Assembly (NCBI GenBank): GCA_003427395.1
Contig: BFEA01000331.1
Location: forward strand, 377,056-406,882
Reading direction: 5' to 3'
DNA: 29,827 nucleotides
From: Chara braunii
Taxonomy: Eukaryota; Streptophyta; Charophyceae; Charales; Characeae
Part shown: positions 1 through 8,505 of the stretch, one piece after another
How the letters are laid out: every line of letters begins with the position of its first letter
Position numbering within the stretch: the first letter of the stretch is position 1
The notes under the pieces: generated by a model
Told to the model about the DNA's origin: nothing
What the model saw: the letters and a program-made list of their open reading frames with translations, nothing else
Database searches by the model: none
Position numbers and translations under genes: made by a program

Positions 1-110
1 CCGACGAAATTCCTGGTTGGTCGGGGGTACGAACGGGCCGCGGGGGGAGTGGAAACACTTCCCCTCGGTTTTCAGAAACTGCCGCACACGTCTGTAGGAT
101 TCTACGGACC

Positions 111-132
111 ACATTTTGGAATTCCAAAATGT
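111..132. repeat. Perfect 22-bp palindrome
   Basis: The sequence reads the same on both strands and is centred on GGAATTCC. It could extrude as a small cruciform or be a symmetric protein-binding site. No function can be assigned. Confidence 0.85.
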
Positions 133-374
133 TACCGCGCCACTGTCACAGTGGGGTCCCCCTCTAAGAGTTTCGAATCCAGGGACATCGGGGAAGGCCC
201 TCACTAAGTGGAAGTTACACCAGTGCCTTGAGGAATGTATCTGGCCACTCACACTAGAGCCTCTTATGTCACACGAGGCACTGGTTGGGCCAGTCACACG
301 AGGCACAAAAAGTAGCAAAAGTAGCAACAGGGGTATCAATTGTCAGCGGCCTGGCTGGCCACGGGAAAGGGCAT

Positions 375-404
375 TTTGCTACCACTTCGGGAGGTGGTAG
401 CAAA
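375..404. repeat. Perfect 11-bp hairpin
   Basis: Arm TTTGCTACCAC (375-385) is complementary to GTGGTAGCAAA (394-404) across an 8-base loop. It is one of the cleanest stems in the left flank. Confidence 0.85.
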
Positions 405-646
405 TTTCTTTTTTCAATTCTTTATGAAAGGAAATTCGAAACGAAGTTTGTTGGACCTTTAGGGGTGAAAAAAAAGTTGAAGGATTTGGGCCTCGTGCTG
501 TGTGACCGCGTGCGAGGCACCATTGTGGCAATTGCCAGAAAGTCCGTTATGTGACCGGGCAGGGTGGCATTTTAAGCCAAATTGACGGATTTTGCTGCAA
601 TACCACCGCTGTATCAGTATGCCCTAAGTGAGGAAAGTGATTGCTG

Positions 647-665
647 TTTTTTTTTTTTTTTTTTT
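647..665. repeat. T19 homopolymer
   Basis: An uninterrupted run of 19 T. Similar runs occur at 7424-7446 (T23), 7684-7709 (A26) and 9927-9949 (A23). They may be remnants of retroposon poly(A) tails or simple homopolymer expansion; no adjoining SINE or LINE body was recognised here. Confidence 0.8.
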
Positions 666-1525
666 CCTTTTCTCTCGTTTTCATGCCGTTGTAGTGCCCT
701 GCCAGCCAGGCAGGGTGTATTCCACGCGTGTGGGCTAACTGTATTAGGGTTGGACCCCACAGCCGCACATAAAGAATTTTGGTTTCCAAAACCAAGTTGG
801 CGGAACCCCACACAGAGCGGATTCGATGTTTGGAAACTTGGGAGGAGTGTTTCCACTCTGGCCGTGGGCCCATGGTACTCCCTGGAGATAGGACGTCCCG
901 GTGGCGACAGAAGGGTAAGGGGCGGGGCATCTCCGCCGATGCCGACGGAGGGTCAGGGGCGGCGTTGGCGGGCGGACTTGCAGTGGTCCAAGCAGGTGAT
1001 CCGCAGTCGTGGGCGGACAAGAAGTGGGTATCACACGAGAGGAAGGTGTGGCTGTTTGTTTCTTTTTCTTTTTTGTTTGGGAGTTACCCAGAACGACCTC
1101 TCCTATAGCTACGAAGGGTCCAACGCCTGTAGAGTGGAGTCTTCAAGATAGGCCCCTGCCTGTCGAGGCTGCTTGCATGAACCCCATACTAAGCAGTGTT
1201 GAGCAATAACACATACAAAACATTAATTGCCAGAAGCTATCAATTGCACACGCAGTGGCGGCATTCAGCCTAAAATAAGCATGAAAGTAAGCATGAAAGC
1301 GAAGACAAAAAAACACGTCATCTCAATCAACCAATACAGAAAAGTGACGAAGCGAACAGGAGGAGAGAAGAAAAGAAGAAGAGTATGAGGAAAAGAGACG
1401 ACACGTCAAAAATCTTCCGAACGCGCGAACGCGGACTTTAAAAATAATTATAAAGCACCGTCCGCAAAGCTCAACACGAAAGTAGGCATCGCGCCCATGA
1501 CATGAAACCATAGCTGAGCTGTCCG

Positions 1526-1584
1526 GCATCGCCCAACATGTTTCATCCGGATCCGGTTCCAGAATCGTCAGGGGCTAGTCATGC
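1526..1584 (-). ncRNA. Candidate type I hammerhead ribozyme
   Basis: Minus strand: outer stem I GCAT (1584-1581), internal loop GACTA, inner stem I GCCC (1575-1572), core CTGACGA (1571-1565, fits CUGANGA), stem II TCTGG/CCGGA with 8-base loop, GAAA (1544-1541), very short stem III of two pairs closing on CATG, GTT cleavage triplet, then GGGC (1534-1531) and ATGC (1529-1526) closing stem I. Cleavage is predicted between 1535 and 1534. Short-stem-III type I hammerheads are known from PLE pseudo-LTRs. Weak points are a U/U apposition at the base of stem II and U rather than C at position 17. Confidence 0.75.
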
Positions 1585-1612
1585 TCACGAATATAGTTGA
1601 CGTTTACCAAGA

Positions 1613-1620
1613 CTTATATA
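1613..1620 (-). promoter_or_regulatory. TATA box in pseudo-LTR
   Basis: Minus-strand TATATAAG. Start of transcription 25-35 bases downstream would fall near 1585-1595, just before or at stem I of the hammerhead. The motif is repeated at 7043-7050. Confidence 0.5.
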
Positions 1621-1932
1621 AGGCGGTATCGTAGGACAACAGTAATCCTAAGAAGAGTAGAACTAAACGTATTCAACCCGGTAAAGCGGCCAGAAGCAAA
1701 AGTAGACCAGGAAAAAACACTACTGAAAAAATAAATCCGGTACCGGGCCCGAATTAGGACCCGGAGCAGAAAAAGAGAGGTCGAAACCAGACTACCAAGT
1801 TCGAAACCACGGCCCGATATGGAAGAAAAAAGAGACGAAGAAAGAAATAAGAACAAATAGGTCCTGCGTTCGAATCCCGCCTTGTTTCTTACTATCAAGC
1901 GCAACTGAAATGCCCCCTACCTGACCTCACAA

Positions 1933-2568
1933 TCAGGTCCAAATGCGTCTGGGAAGTAATTTATCCCACCCCGTAAGAATGTAAACCCAATCGTCCCAAA
2001 TTCCACCAAATTTCAGAGAGAAGTTCCTCAAAGGGTCATCAAAGAAAGAATCAGGAAATCCCCTCAGTCTTAGTTCTACTTTGAGGGAAAACAGGAAATC
2101 AACTTCCCCCAACGGAGCACTAGTGAACCTTTGAGCCCTGTGTAAGAAAGAGCCCACCACTGCCAATTTTTGTCTCTTGCTCACATATGAACAAAAACTC
2201 TGCAAGCTCTGGAACTTCAAACCCAAGTCCAGCACCGTCCTCTGATTTTTATGTACTGCCGCACATCTGACACCAATAGGCCAACCAAAATCCCGAACCG
2301 AGCATCGCAGAAAATCCCATCGGTCAGACTTACTGGTACACTCAAGTGTTAGATTCCTATCATAACACTTCTCAAAAGTTTCCAAAATCTCCACGGCCTT
2401 ATTCAATGACTGCAAATTCTCCTTCTTGTATTTTATGAACACAGACTCATCATCAATGAGTCTGATCCCATGCACCAACCCACTGTCCGACCCCAGAGAC
2501 GTCAAAAAAGAAAATTCCGAAAATGCACATAATAGACAGGCAATAGCGGGGCTCGAAGATTTTCCCAT
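1933..2568 (-). pseudogene. PLE reverse transcriptase, C-terminal half (frameshifted)
   Basis: Carries the second half of the RT palm and the thumb: MGKSSSP at the start (the conserved MG-x(2-3)-SP block) and IDDE around residues 38-41, the catalytic double-Asp motif C. The frame stays open upstream of the ATG and reads into a YKQ-type block expected just before MGK, so the ATG at 2568 is an internal codon. The preceding RT half ends in another frame at the same place, giving an accidental TAATG overlap. The original gene was probably one ORF with a frameshift in roughly 2590-2650. The C-terminus enters the pseudo-LTR. Motif evidence is good; function is probably lost. Confidence 0.75.
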
Positions 2569-4097
2569 TAGAATTTCGACTTCCTGTTTGTAGATCGTGC
2601 TACAAGCACTCGTGTAGGTATGAGAAAGATAAAAAAGAACACATACTTTGATATAGTCTCAAAATCAACCAACACCCACCCTTCTTGCTTCTTTCCTCTC
2701 AACAGCTTCGCCTCCTTACCCCTACTCTTCAATAAAACTCCATGGATACCCTTCAACATCCAAAAGTAGCACACCCAATCCAGAGCCCTCATGATGGAAT
2801 CATGGGGCAAATTACAAAACATCTCTTTGATGTCAAAGGCCCGAGTCAACAATGCATCGTTTTTCTTCAAATCTCGGTTGATTACATTAAGAGAGTCAAC
2901 TAGCAAATCAGTGCTTTTCAGATTGAAGTTAGATCTCTTTGGTAGCTCCCAGATCAGTGTATTGACGGCACGCGAGATCTTCCGGCATGCACGCACTCCA
3001 CACTCCGAAAAAGAAGGGCATATCGGTCGCCACTTGCCGATATCTTTATGTTTCAGAATTACGTACGCCTTACCAATAGTGCCTTTCAGATCCCATTTGG
3101 CCAAACGCTGTAGCCCACTAGCAACATAGTGTTTTCTAACATCGATCAAAAGCCTCTTTTCATCAGTGTTAACCATAGTCAGTCCTTCATTACGACAGAA
3201 CAGTTTGTTCATCCCTTCCTGGTACAGTACCGGACAACAAACCAGGGTATCACCTGAATTATGATCAATAGTTACTCGTACCATACCTTCAAATTTTCTC
3301 ACCCACTCCTCCACATCCTCTTCCACACATGATCCAACCGTGCTCGCCGTGTTGACCAAACAGTTAATCAAACTCCTTTGAGAGATCTTTGGAACATCAA
3401 ACTCCAGGGTCCACATAGAGGCACCAATCTGCGATCTCAGTCTACTCAAGATATTTACCCTGCTTGGTCGAACGATATTCCTGTTATTCTTTAGCCAATC
3501 AGGAGCCTCCTCCCATTCATTCAACCGAAAACAAACATGCTCCTCAGCACGCGGAAAACTCAAAGAGGATGTTGCACAGTCACAATAGGATGCCACAGCC
3601 TGGGCCGCCTGCCTGTAGTTAAAGATCAAATCACCAACGCTCTTGTTCCGTAGCCAGATTACACGCATTCTTCTGATAACCATCTCCTTCCATTCCTCCT
3701 CCACACATGCTTCTCTTACAGACTTAGAGCAAACAGCACGTATGCCCGACTTACTAAGCCCCTCATCGTACGTAACCTTAACAATCAACCGTTTGCGAAC
3801 ATTGACTCCGAACCTCTTCCGAATAACTCCCGAAACAATCACCCTAAGCAGGTACCGACTGCGTTTTTCTGAAAAACTACGAATAGCCGAATACACCTGA
3901 ATTAGAACCGGGAATTCCCAAGACAACAAATCTTTCCGAGTCGGAGAATGGGAAAGGAAGCGAGCGAGGGTAGGTTTAAGAATCAATGTTTTGCCTAGGA
4001 AAGGAACGATAGCCGTGACCAGAATAAAGACTCCCAGATGAAACACACCCTTAGTTTTCTTTAGTAGCTCAACATAGTCAGATGTACGGATCAGCAA
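2568..4097 (-). pseudogene. PLE reverse transcriptase, N-terminal half
   Basis: About 509 residues. Residues 345-360 (YVILKHKDIGKWRPIC) match the PLE RT block with K-HK and RPI; residues 420-432 (AFDIKEMFCNLPH) are motif A with its catalytic Asp. After about residue 485 the frame leaves the RT reading, and the palm continues in 1933-2568. Upstream is a Cys/His cluster (YCDCAT near 171-176, then H187 and C189) that could be a zinc site. The first codon of the open frame is TTG preceded by a stop in frame, so no credible start exists: the protein was probably fused to the GIY-YIG domain encoded just upstream, 68 bases away in another frame. RT would copy element RNA at a nicked target. Confidence 0.8.
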
Positions 4098-4165
4098 AGA
4101 CCCAAACTTTCATTTAATTACCTTCCAGTTCTCTGCAATAGTGTCCCCTCCCGTATTGGCGATTC

Positions 4166-4963
4166 CTACCGAAGAAATATGATTGCAAACATAGTAGTCA
4201 AGAATAACAGAGAGTCGAGCCGAAACAACCCCCTACGTCCTACGTCAGATTCAGAACCAGTCCCTTCAATTCTCAGTTTCTTTTTGAACCTCTCCCTCCT
4301 ACCTGGCCTCCTTCTTTTCGATTTATTTTTCTTATCACAACAATTCAGGTAAGGGAAAATTCTACCAATAACAAATATCTCCAAACTCAGAAGATCACCA
4401 CTCTCAAAGCAAAAAAGTGGAATTGTAACATATTGTCTCACCTGACTTCTCCTAAGCCAGAAATATAACTTGTGGTTTCTTTTACCGTTCTCAATGACCT
4501 CAAGACTAGAAGCTCTGTACACATGCTCATTCCAGCGAACAGGGAGAGTCCGACCAGTGGATCCTACGTAAACATGATGCGACCACGGAGAGATCAGTAG
4601 ATATACCAACGGTCCTTTGCATTCCTCGAAATCGTAACCATCAATAATTAATTTTAATAGGTACTCTTTAATCTTAATCGCCCAAGGGATCTGATTACAA
4701 AGAATAAGTCCAAGAACAACCAATCGAAAAAAAACATTAAAGGCACGATCTCGAAGATAAAAAGAAGTACCCTCGAGCTCATGCACCTCAGAAGTGGAAC
4801 GAGATAGATCCGAGACAGAGGAGAGGGGAACGACCACACCGCTTAATCCTGCATTCATGAACAATAGACCATAACTCACACACGCTCGGGAAAACTTTCT
4901 AGAGCTCGACGGATTGCTGGTCATCCGCCTCAGAGTTGCCGACGTCCTTGGACAAGTCTTCAC
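4166..4963 (-). CDS. GIY-YIG homing-type endonuclease domain of the PLE
   Basis: Residues 119-207 hold a complete GIY-YIG module: VYL (GIY strand, about 120-122), VYVGST (131-136, YIG strand), catalytic Arg in PVRW (R143) followed by H147, catalytic Glu in SLEIF (E195) and the family Asn at 207. A strongly basic tail follows (about 211-230), likely for nucleic-acid binding or nuclear import. In PLEs this nuclease nicks the target for priming. The open frame begins with GTG; the first ATG is at 4924. It overlaps the coiled-coil ORF (4899-5540) by 65 bases in another frame. Its place before the RT is the permuted order. All key residues remain, so the domain itself may be intact. Confidence 0.85.
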   Translation of the reverse strand: MKTCPRTSATLRRMTSNPSSSRKFSRACVSYGLLFMNAGLSGVVVPLSSVSDLSRSTSEVHELEGTSFYLRDRAFNVFFRLVVLGLILCNQIPWAIKIKEYLLKLIIDGYDFEECKGPLVYLLISPWSHHVYVGSTGRTLPVRWNEHVYRASSLEVIENGKRNHKLYFWLRRSQVRQYVTIPLFCFESGDLLSLEIFVIGRIFPYLNCCDKKNKSKRRRPGRRERFKKKLRIEGTGSESDVGRRGLFRLDSLLFLTTMFAIIFLR

Positions 4964-5540
4964 TAATCTCCAGCGTCGGTTCCTTTTGCTTGTTCAAGCG
5001 TGCAGAGGTCTCCCCGAAAGCTTTTTTTGCCCTTGCTTCAGCCAATTCACAGATAGTTTCTTCCACCTGACCAAGTTGAACGCCTTCTTCTTTGCAGTAG
5101 ACTTCCAATCCCGCTTTCCTCAACAACCTTAGCTGTTTTTTCTGTTCTTCGACAAATTCCGCTTGATTGTTGATTCCCTCTACTCCCTTCTCTCCCAGCG
5201 AGGTTCCTTTTCTTCCCGGAGTTACCTTGAGTCGTTTTCTGGCCGATCTGACAACCACCTCCTCGAGATGCTCCTTAAGATTTGTACCCTCCTTCTCCTT
5301 AGCTGTACTTGCCGTCAACTTACTCATTTGCACCTCCAATTCCTTGACCTGTTTCTCCGCTTCCTGCCGTTTTATTTCAGCCTCCGCCCTTCTCTTCTTC
5401 AACGCCTCTGCCTCAATGTTAGCTAATTGATGAAGGTTTCGAAGATTATTGTATTCCCCTTTCCACTTATCGGCCTCTCTCACACTGTCAGAGCATCGTG
5501 GTTTCGGTGTACCACGATCAGCCGAGACCGGCGTTTCCAT
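4899..5540 (-). CDS. Coiled-coil protein of the PLE (ORF1-like)
   Basis: 213 residues beginning METPVSADRG at a true ATG. Residues about 25-85 are Glu/Lys/Ala/Leu-rich with heptad-like spacing (for example AEAEIKRQEAEKQVKELEVQ), followed by a basic stretch (ARKRLKV, about 100) and a second charged helical stretch to about residue 175. The tail is acidic. There is no enzyme motif. It lies between the zinc-knuckle ORF and the GIY-YIG ORF and probably forms oligomers or helps package element RNA, by analogy with ORF1/Gag proteins of other retroelements (inference). It could be a separate ORF or the end of a longer ORF1 broken by frameshifts. Confidence 0.6.
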   Translation of the reverse strand: METPVSADRGTPKPRCSDSVREADKWKGEYNNLRNLHQLANIEAEALKKRRAEAEIKRQEAEKQVKELEVQMSKLTASTAKEKEGTNLKEHLEEVVVRSARKRLKVTPGRKGTSLGEKGVEGINNQAEFVEEQKKQLRLLRKAGLEVYCKEEGVQLGQVEETICELAEARAKKAFGETSARLNKQKEPTLEISEDLSKDVGNSEADDQQSVEL

Positions 5541-5569
5541 AGCTACACACCCTCTCTTGTTCCCAGGTC

Positions 5570-5803
5570 TTATAGCCTCAATCTTCCACTTGTTCGTTCA
5601 AAGACGATGCATTCATTCGGCTCGCGTAGAACGCCGATTTTCTTTCGTAGTCCCGCAATCTCATGCTCAAAATTCGTTTTGACGTAAGCTGATTGCTTCA
5701 ACTCCCTGATCTCTTGTCGCAAGGCAAAGATAGCATCGTCGTCCGTCTGCTTGCCCAACGTCTGTTTCCGGAGTACTCCAATCTCCTTTTCAAGATGCAA
5801 CAC
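5570..5803 (-). pseudogene. Coiled-coil fragment of PLE ORF1
   Basis: 77 residues with Leu/Ile at heptad positions (HLEKEIGVLRKQ and FALRQEIRELKQ). The same frame continues upstream through a TAG at 5806-5804 into more charged coiled coil (RLRKENEELKRR) as far as about 5935, where the zinc-knuckle ORF takes over in another frame. It is therefore the middle of a once continuous CCHC plus coiled-coil protein interrupted by one nonsense codon and one frameshift. The listed first codon is GTG directly after the TAG and is not a real start. Confidence 0.55.
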
Positions 5804-5889
5804 CTAATCATCACTCGATTGTCCCGTCAAAACATCCATCCGCCGTTTGAGTTCCTCATTCTCCTTCCGAAGTCGAGTCACTTCGTGAG

Positions 5890-6408
5890 TCACTTCCCCA
5901 CTAGATGATGCCTCTTCAGCTTTCCGATTTCGAGGCAGACCAAGCGCCTCAAATCGTTTCCCAAATCTGGCATCCATATCAACTTCAAGTTGCTCTCGTT
6001 CCTTTTTCCAACGAAGCTGTTTTCTTCTTCCTCCTTCTTGAATCTCTCATTTTCTTGTTCCTCCTTCAGTTTGGTTTCCTTCTCCTTGTCATGCACATAC
6101 TTGTTATACATCAGGTCCAGTCTCTCCTGATTCCTGGTCCACCAATTAGGTCTATTCTGCTGATCGTAGCTCGAATTGTTTTGAGCCGAAGTAGTTAAGT
6201 TGGACGTAGAAGGAGCATGCGAGGTAGAGACACCCGAGGCTGAAGACGAATTAGGAGCCGGAAGAGCTAAAAGCGCTCCACCAGTAGGAACTGCATTAGC
6301 ACCCGTAGCCGGAGGCCTATAACCGGTCGGATGGTTCGGACACTCACAGATCCAATGGTTCATCGCACCGCAATAGTAACAGCCACGAGCGGGCATTGCC
6401 CCAGCCAT
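5890..6408 (-). CDS. CCHC zinc-knuckle protein (Gag/ORF1-like) of the PLE
   Basis: 172 residues starting with MAGAMPARG at an ATG. Residues 10-23 (CYYCGAMNHWICEC) are a perfect C-X2-C-X4-H-X4-C zinc knuckle, the nucleic-acid-binding motif of retroviral and retrotransposon Gag proteins. A low-complexity Ala/Ser/Thr/Asn linker (about 30-85) leads to a Lys/Glu-rich helix (about 105-145). After about residue 150 the frame departs from the coiled-coil continuation, so the last ~20 residues are probably frameshift product. It is the first ORF after the upstream pseudo-LTR and its leader. A zinc knuckle at the extreme N-terminus of a PLE ORF1 is unusual. Role inferred: RNA binding. Confidence 0.7.
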   Translation of the reverse strand: MAGAMPARGCYYCGAMNHWICECPNHPTGYRPPATGANAVPTGGALLALPAPNSSSASGVSTSHAPSTSNLTTSAQNNSSYDQQNRPNWWTRNQERLDLMYNKYVHDKEKETKLKEEQENERFKKEEEENSFVGKRNESNLKLIWMPDLGNDLRRLVCLEIGKLKRHHLVGK

Positions 6409-6955
6409 AGTCGCCTACTCCTAATCAGACCGATTAAGCAAGGAGAAGGACGGTAGAAACAGCAAAAAGAAGGACAGTAGCAACATCAAAAACCCGCCAA
6501 AAGCACCGAAGACATCAAAAACACTAGAAGATACCACAAATTAGCGCAATCGAACACTCATGACAATAAGCAAACGAGCCACCCACACGTAGTGTAATTG
6601 CTACGACGGTTACAACGTCAAGATGATGGTGAGCAATAACACACACAAAACATCAATTGCCAGAAACTATCAATTGCAAACGCAGTGGCGGCATTCAGCC
6701 TAAAATAAGCATGAAAGTAAGCATGAAAGCCAAGACAAAAAAACACGTCATCTCAATCAACCAATACAGAAAAGTGACGAAGCGAACAGGAGGAGAGAAG
6801 AAAAGAAGAAAAGTATGAGGAAAAGAGACGACACGTCAAAAGTCTCCCGAACATGCGAACGCGGACTTTAAAAATAATTATAAAGCATCGTCCGCAAAGC
6901 TCAGCACGAAAGTAGGCATTGCGCCCATGACATGAAACCATAACTGAGTTGTCCG

Positions 6956-7014
6956 GCATCGCCCAACATGTTTCATCCAGAGACGGTTCCGGAATCGTCA
7001 GGGGCTAGTCACGC
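6956..7014 (-). ncRNA. Candidate type I hammerhead ribozyme, second copy
   Basis: Same architecture as 1526-1584. Core CTGACGA, GAAA, GTT triplet and inner stem I GCCC/GGGC are identical. Stem II here is TCCGG/CTGGA against TCTGG/CCGGA in the other copy: both changes keep five pairs through G-C/G-U exchange. Outer stem I is GCGT/ATGC, again paired through one wobble. Conservation of pairing between copies that differ by about 6.5% supports a real structure. Cleavage predicted between 6965 and 6964. Confidence 0.75.
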
Positions 7015-7042
7015 TCACGAATACAGTTGACGTTTACCAAGG

Positions 7043-7050
7043 CTTATATA
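7043..7050 (-). promoter_or_regulatory. TATA box of the 5' pseudo-LTR
   Basis: Minus-strand TATATAAG about 30 bases before the hammerhead. It is the likely promoter of the element because it precedes all its ORFs. Confidence 0.55.
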
Positions 7051-7423
7051 AGGCGGTATCGCAGGACAACAGTAATCCTAAGAAGAGTAGAACTAAACAT
7101 ATTCAACCCGGTAAAGTGGCATGAAGCAAAAGTAGACCAGTAAAAAATACTACTGAAAAAATAAATCTGGTACCGGGCCCGAATTGGGACTCGGAAAAGA
7201 AAAAGAGAGGTCGAAACGAGGCTACCCAATTCGAAACCACGGTCCGATATGGAAGAAAAAAGAGACGAAGAAAGAAATAAGAACAGATAGGTCCTACGTT
7301 TCAATCCCGCCTTGTTTCTCACAATCAAGCGCAACTAAAATGCCCCCTATCTGACCTCACAATCACGTCCAAATGCGTCCGGGAAGATACAGATCGTGGA
7401 TTCTTCCTTGTTGAGGATCAACA

Positions 7424-7709
7424 TTTTTTTTTTTTTTTTTTTTTTTCAAGAAAGTGTCTTTCTATTTACAATTGCTGGGGAAATGGGCCCGGTGTCCCTT
7501 ACAAATTATACAACCTCACGCTTGCTCCCGGCTACTACTCCGCGCAAGTGCAGGTCCAGACGGCAGGAACAGATAAGCTAAACCGGTTGGTGCTGCTGCC
7601 GGGATAACTCCAGGTTGAATTGTGAGGTCCCCGGCGTCGGTGCATTCGTGACGTTGATAATGGAAGAGACGGTTTTGTTGTTCAAAAAAAAAAAAAAAAA
7701 AAAAAAAAA
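7424..7709. repeat. Segment bounded by T23 and A26
   Basis: A 237-bp unique segment lies between 23 T (7424-7446) and 26 A (7684-7709), 37 bases beyond the PLE. Opposed T and A runs could pair or could be tails of two small retroposons in opposite orientation. I recognise no internal polymerase III boxes. Confidence 0.5.
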
Positions 7710-8505
7710 GACTTCAGGGCGATATAAAGGCCAAAATCTAGAAGATTGTGCAGCGAGCAGGAGTGAGGTGGACCGAAGAGGGACACCGAGTCAAGGAAAA
7801 GGCAAGGAGCATCTCGGGGATGACAGAGGAGGAACAGAAAATTGGGGAGGGTGCAGGGCAAAACTGTAGTAAAGAAAGCGACAAAGAAAGCACAGGGACA
7901 GGACCCGAGGACACGGCGACAGACACCGGAGACAAACAGGAACCGGTGTAGGACTGGTGGGTCCCGAATAACTTTCCAGCACTCGAGAGATTGAATACGG
8001 ACAATTTGTGCACAACAGAGAAATCTGGAGTGAGGAAGCAGGAGAGAGAAAAGACAAAGGATAAGGCCGCAGAAGGGAGTGATGCCCTGAGGAGAGAACC
8101 ACAGGAGGAAAGAACTAGCGGCGGCAAGCAAGCGAGCGCAAGAATAGGGGCATATAGAACGTAGCAGGACGCCGGGAGGGTCATCGGAATGCAATAAGAC
8201 TAAGGCCAAAGGACCCTTTGAACTAACAATTGCAGCGCGACAGTAATAAGGGAATGAGGAAGTCGAGGAATGGGCGGCCAGAAGCCGCGGGAAGCCAGGA
8301 AATGAGGGCCAACACGGAGGCCACCTACGAGAACCTCGGAGCGGAGGCCCACGACCAAAGAGATCGGCACGCACAAGGCGCGAGGAAAGACTAAGGAGAG
8401 GGGTGGATATGGGGCGACAAGACGCCCAAGGAGCATGGGACACCTCGGATAAAAGCACCCGGGGCCACGTGGGACTAAGTAAAAATAATGGCGTACGGGG
8501 CGAAA

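Larger units (their letters stand above)
1..1199. other. Non-coding flank rich in short inverted repeats
   Basis: I recognise no gene here; the open frames are short and lack family motifs. The stretch contains many small foldbacks: arms 90-97/102-109, a perfect 22-bp palindrome at 111-132, CCACTG/CAGTGG at 140-154, a 12-bp stem 219-230/274-285 with one wobble pair, 375-385/394-404, TGGCAATTGCCA at 526-537, CCCTGCC/GGCAGGG at 697-715, 831-837/849-855 and GGCATC/GATGCC at 926-943. The same texture returns right of the PLE at 7387-11480, so the PLE may have inserted into one hairpin-rich domain (inference). Confidence 0.55.
1200..1956 (-). repeat. Pseudo-LTR, downstream copy
   Basis: 757 bp matching 6630-7386 at a constant offset of 5430 with no net length difference; a hand count gives about 49 mismatches (about 6.5%), mostly transitions. 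PLE copies are often flanked by such repeats because of tandem or circular-template insertion; they are not true LTRs. It contains a TATA box and hammerhead motif on the minus strand. The last RT codons run about 24 bases into it. Confidence 0.9.
1200..7386 (-). mobile_element. Penelope-like retroelement with permuted domains and pseudo-LTRs
   Basis: Element of about 6.2 kb on the minus strand between two 757-bp direct repeats. In the 5' to 3' order of the minus strand it has a pseudo-LTR, a 221-base leader (6629-6409), a CCHC/coiled-coil ORF, a coiled-coil ORF, a GIY-YIG endonuclease, an RT and a second pseudo-LTR. GIY-YIG plus RT defines Penelope-like elements. In classical Penelope/Poseidon the nuclease follows the RT; here it precedes it, as in the permuted Naiad/Chlamys group, of which Chlamys is known from green algae. 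Reading frames change several times between blocks and in-frame stops occur, so this copy is degraded. I found no convincing target-site duplication next to 1200 or 7386. Confidence 0.85.
6630..7386 (-). repeat. Pseudo-LTR, upstream (promoter) copy
   Basis: Partner of 1200-1956, same length. It lies at the 5' end of the minus-strand element and holds the second TATA box and hammerhead. The boundaries are set by loss of similarity beyond TGAGCAATAA on the left (6630) and GGGAAG on the right (7386). Confidence 0.9.

Noticed and set aside
2566-2570. TAATG overlap as a genuine stop-restart signal between two PLE ORFs
   Set aside because: The second frame reads conserved RT residues upstream of the ATG, so the two ORFs are halves of one domain separated by a frameshift.
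1200-7386. LTR retrotransposon based on the flanking direct repeats
   Set aside because: The coding content is GIY-YIG plus PLE-type RT with no protease, RNase H or DDE integrase, so the repeats are PLE pseudo-LTRs.
7682-8458. 258-codon minus-strand ORF
   Set aside because: Low-complexity Leu/Ser/Pro-rich product, starts without family motifs and ends in poly-Phe from the A26 run. It overlaps hairpin-rich non-coding DNA.
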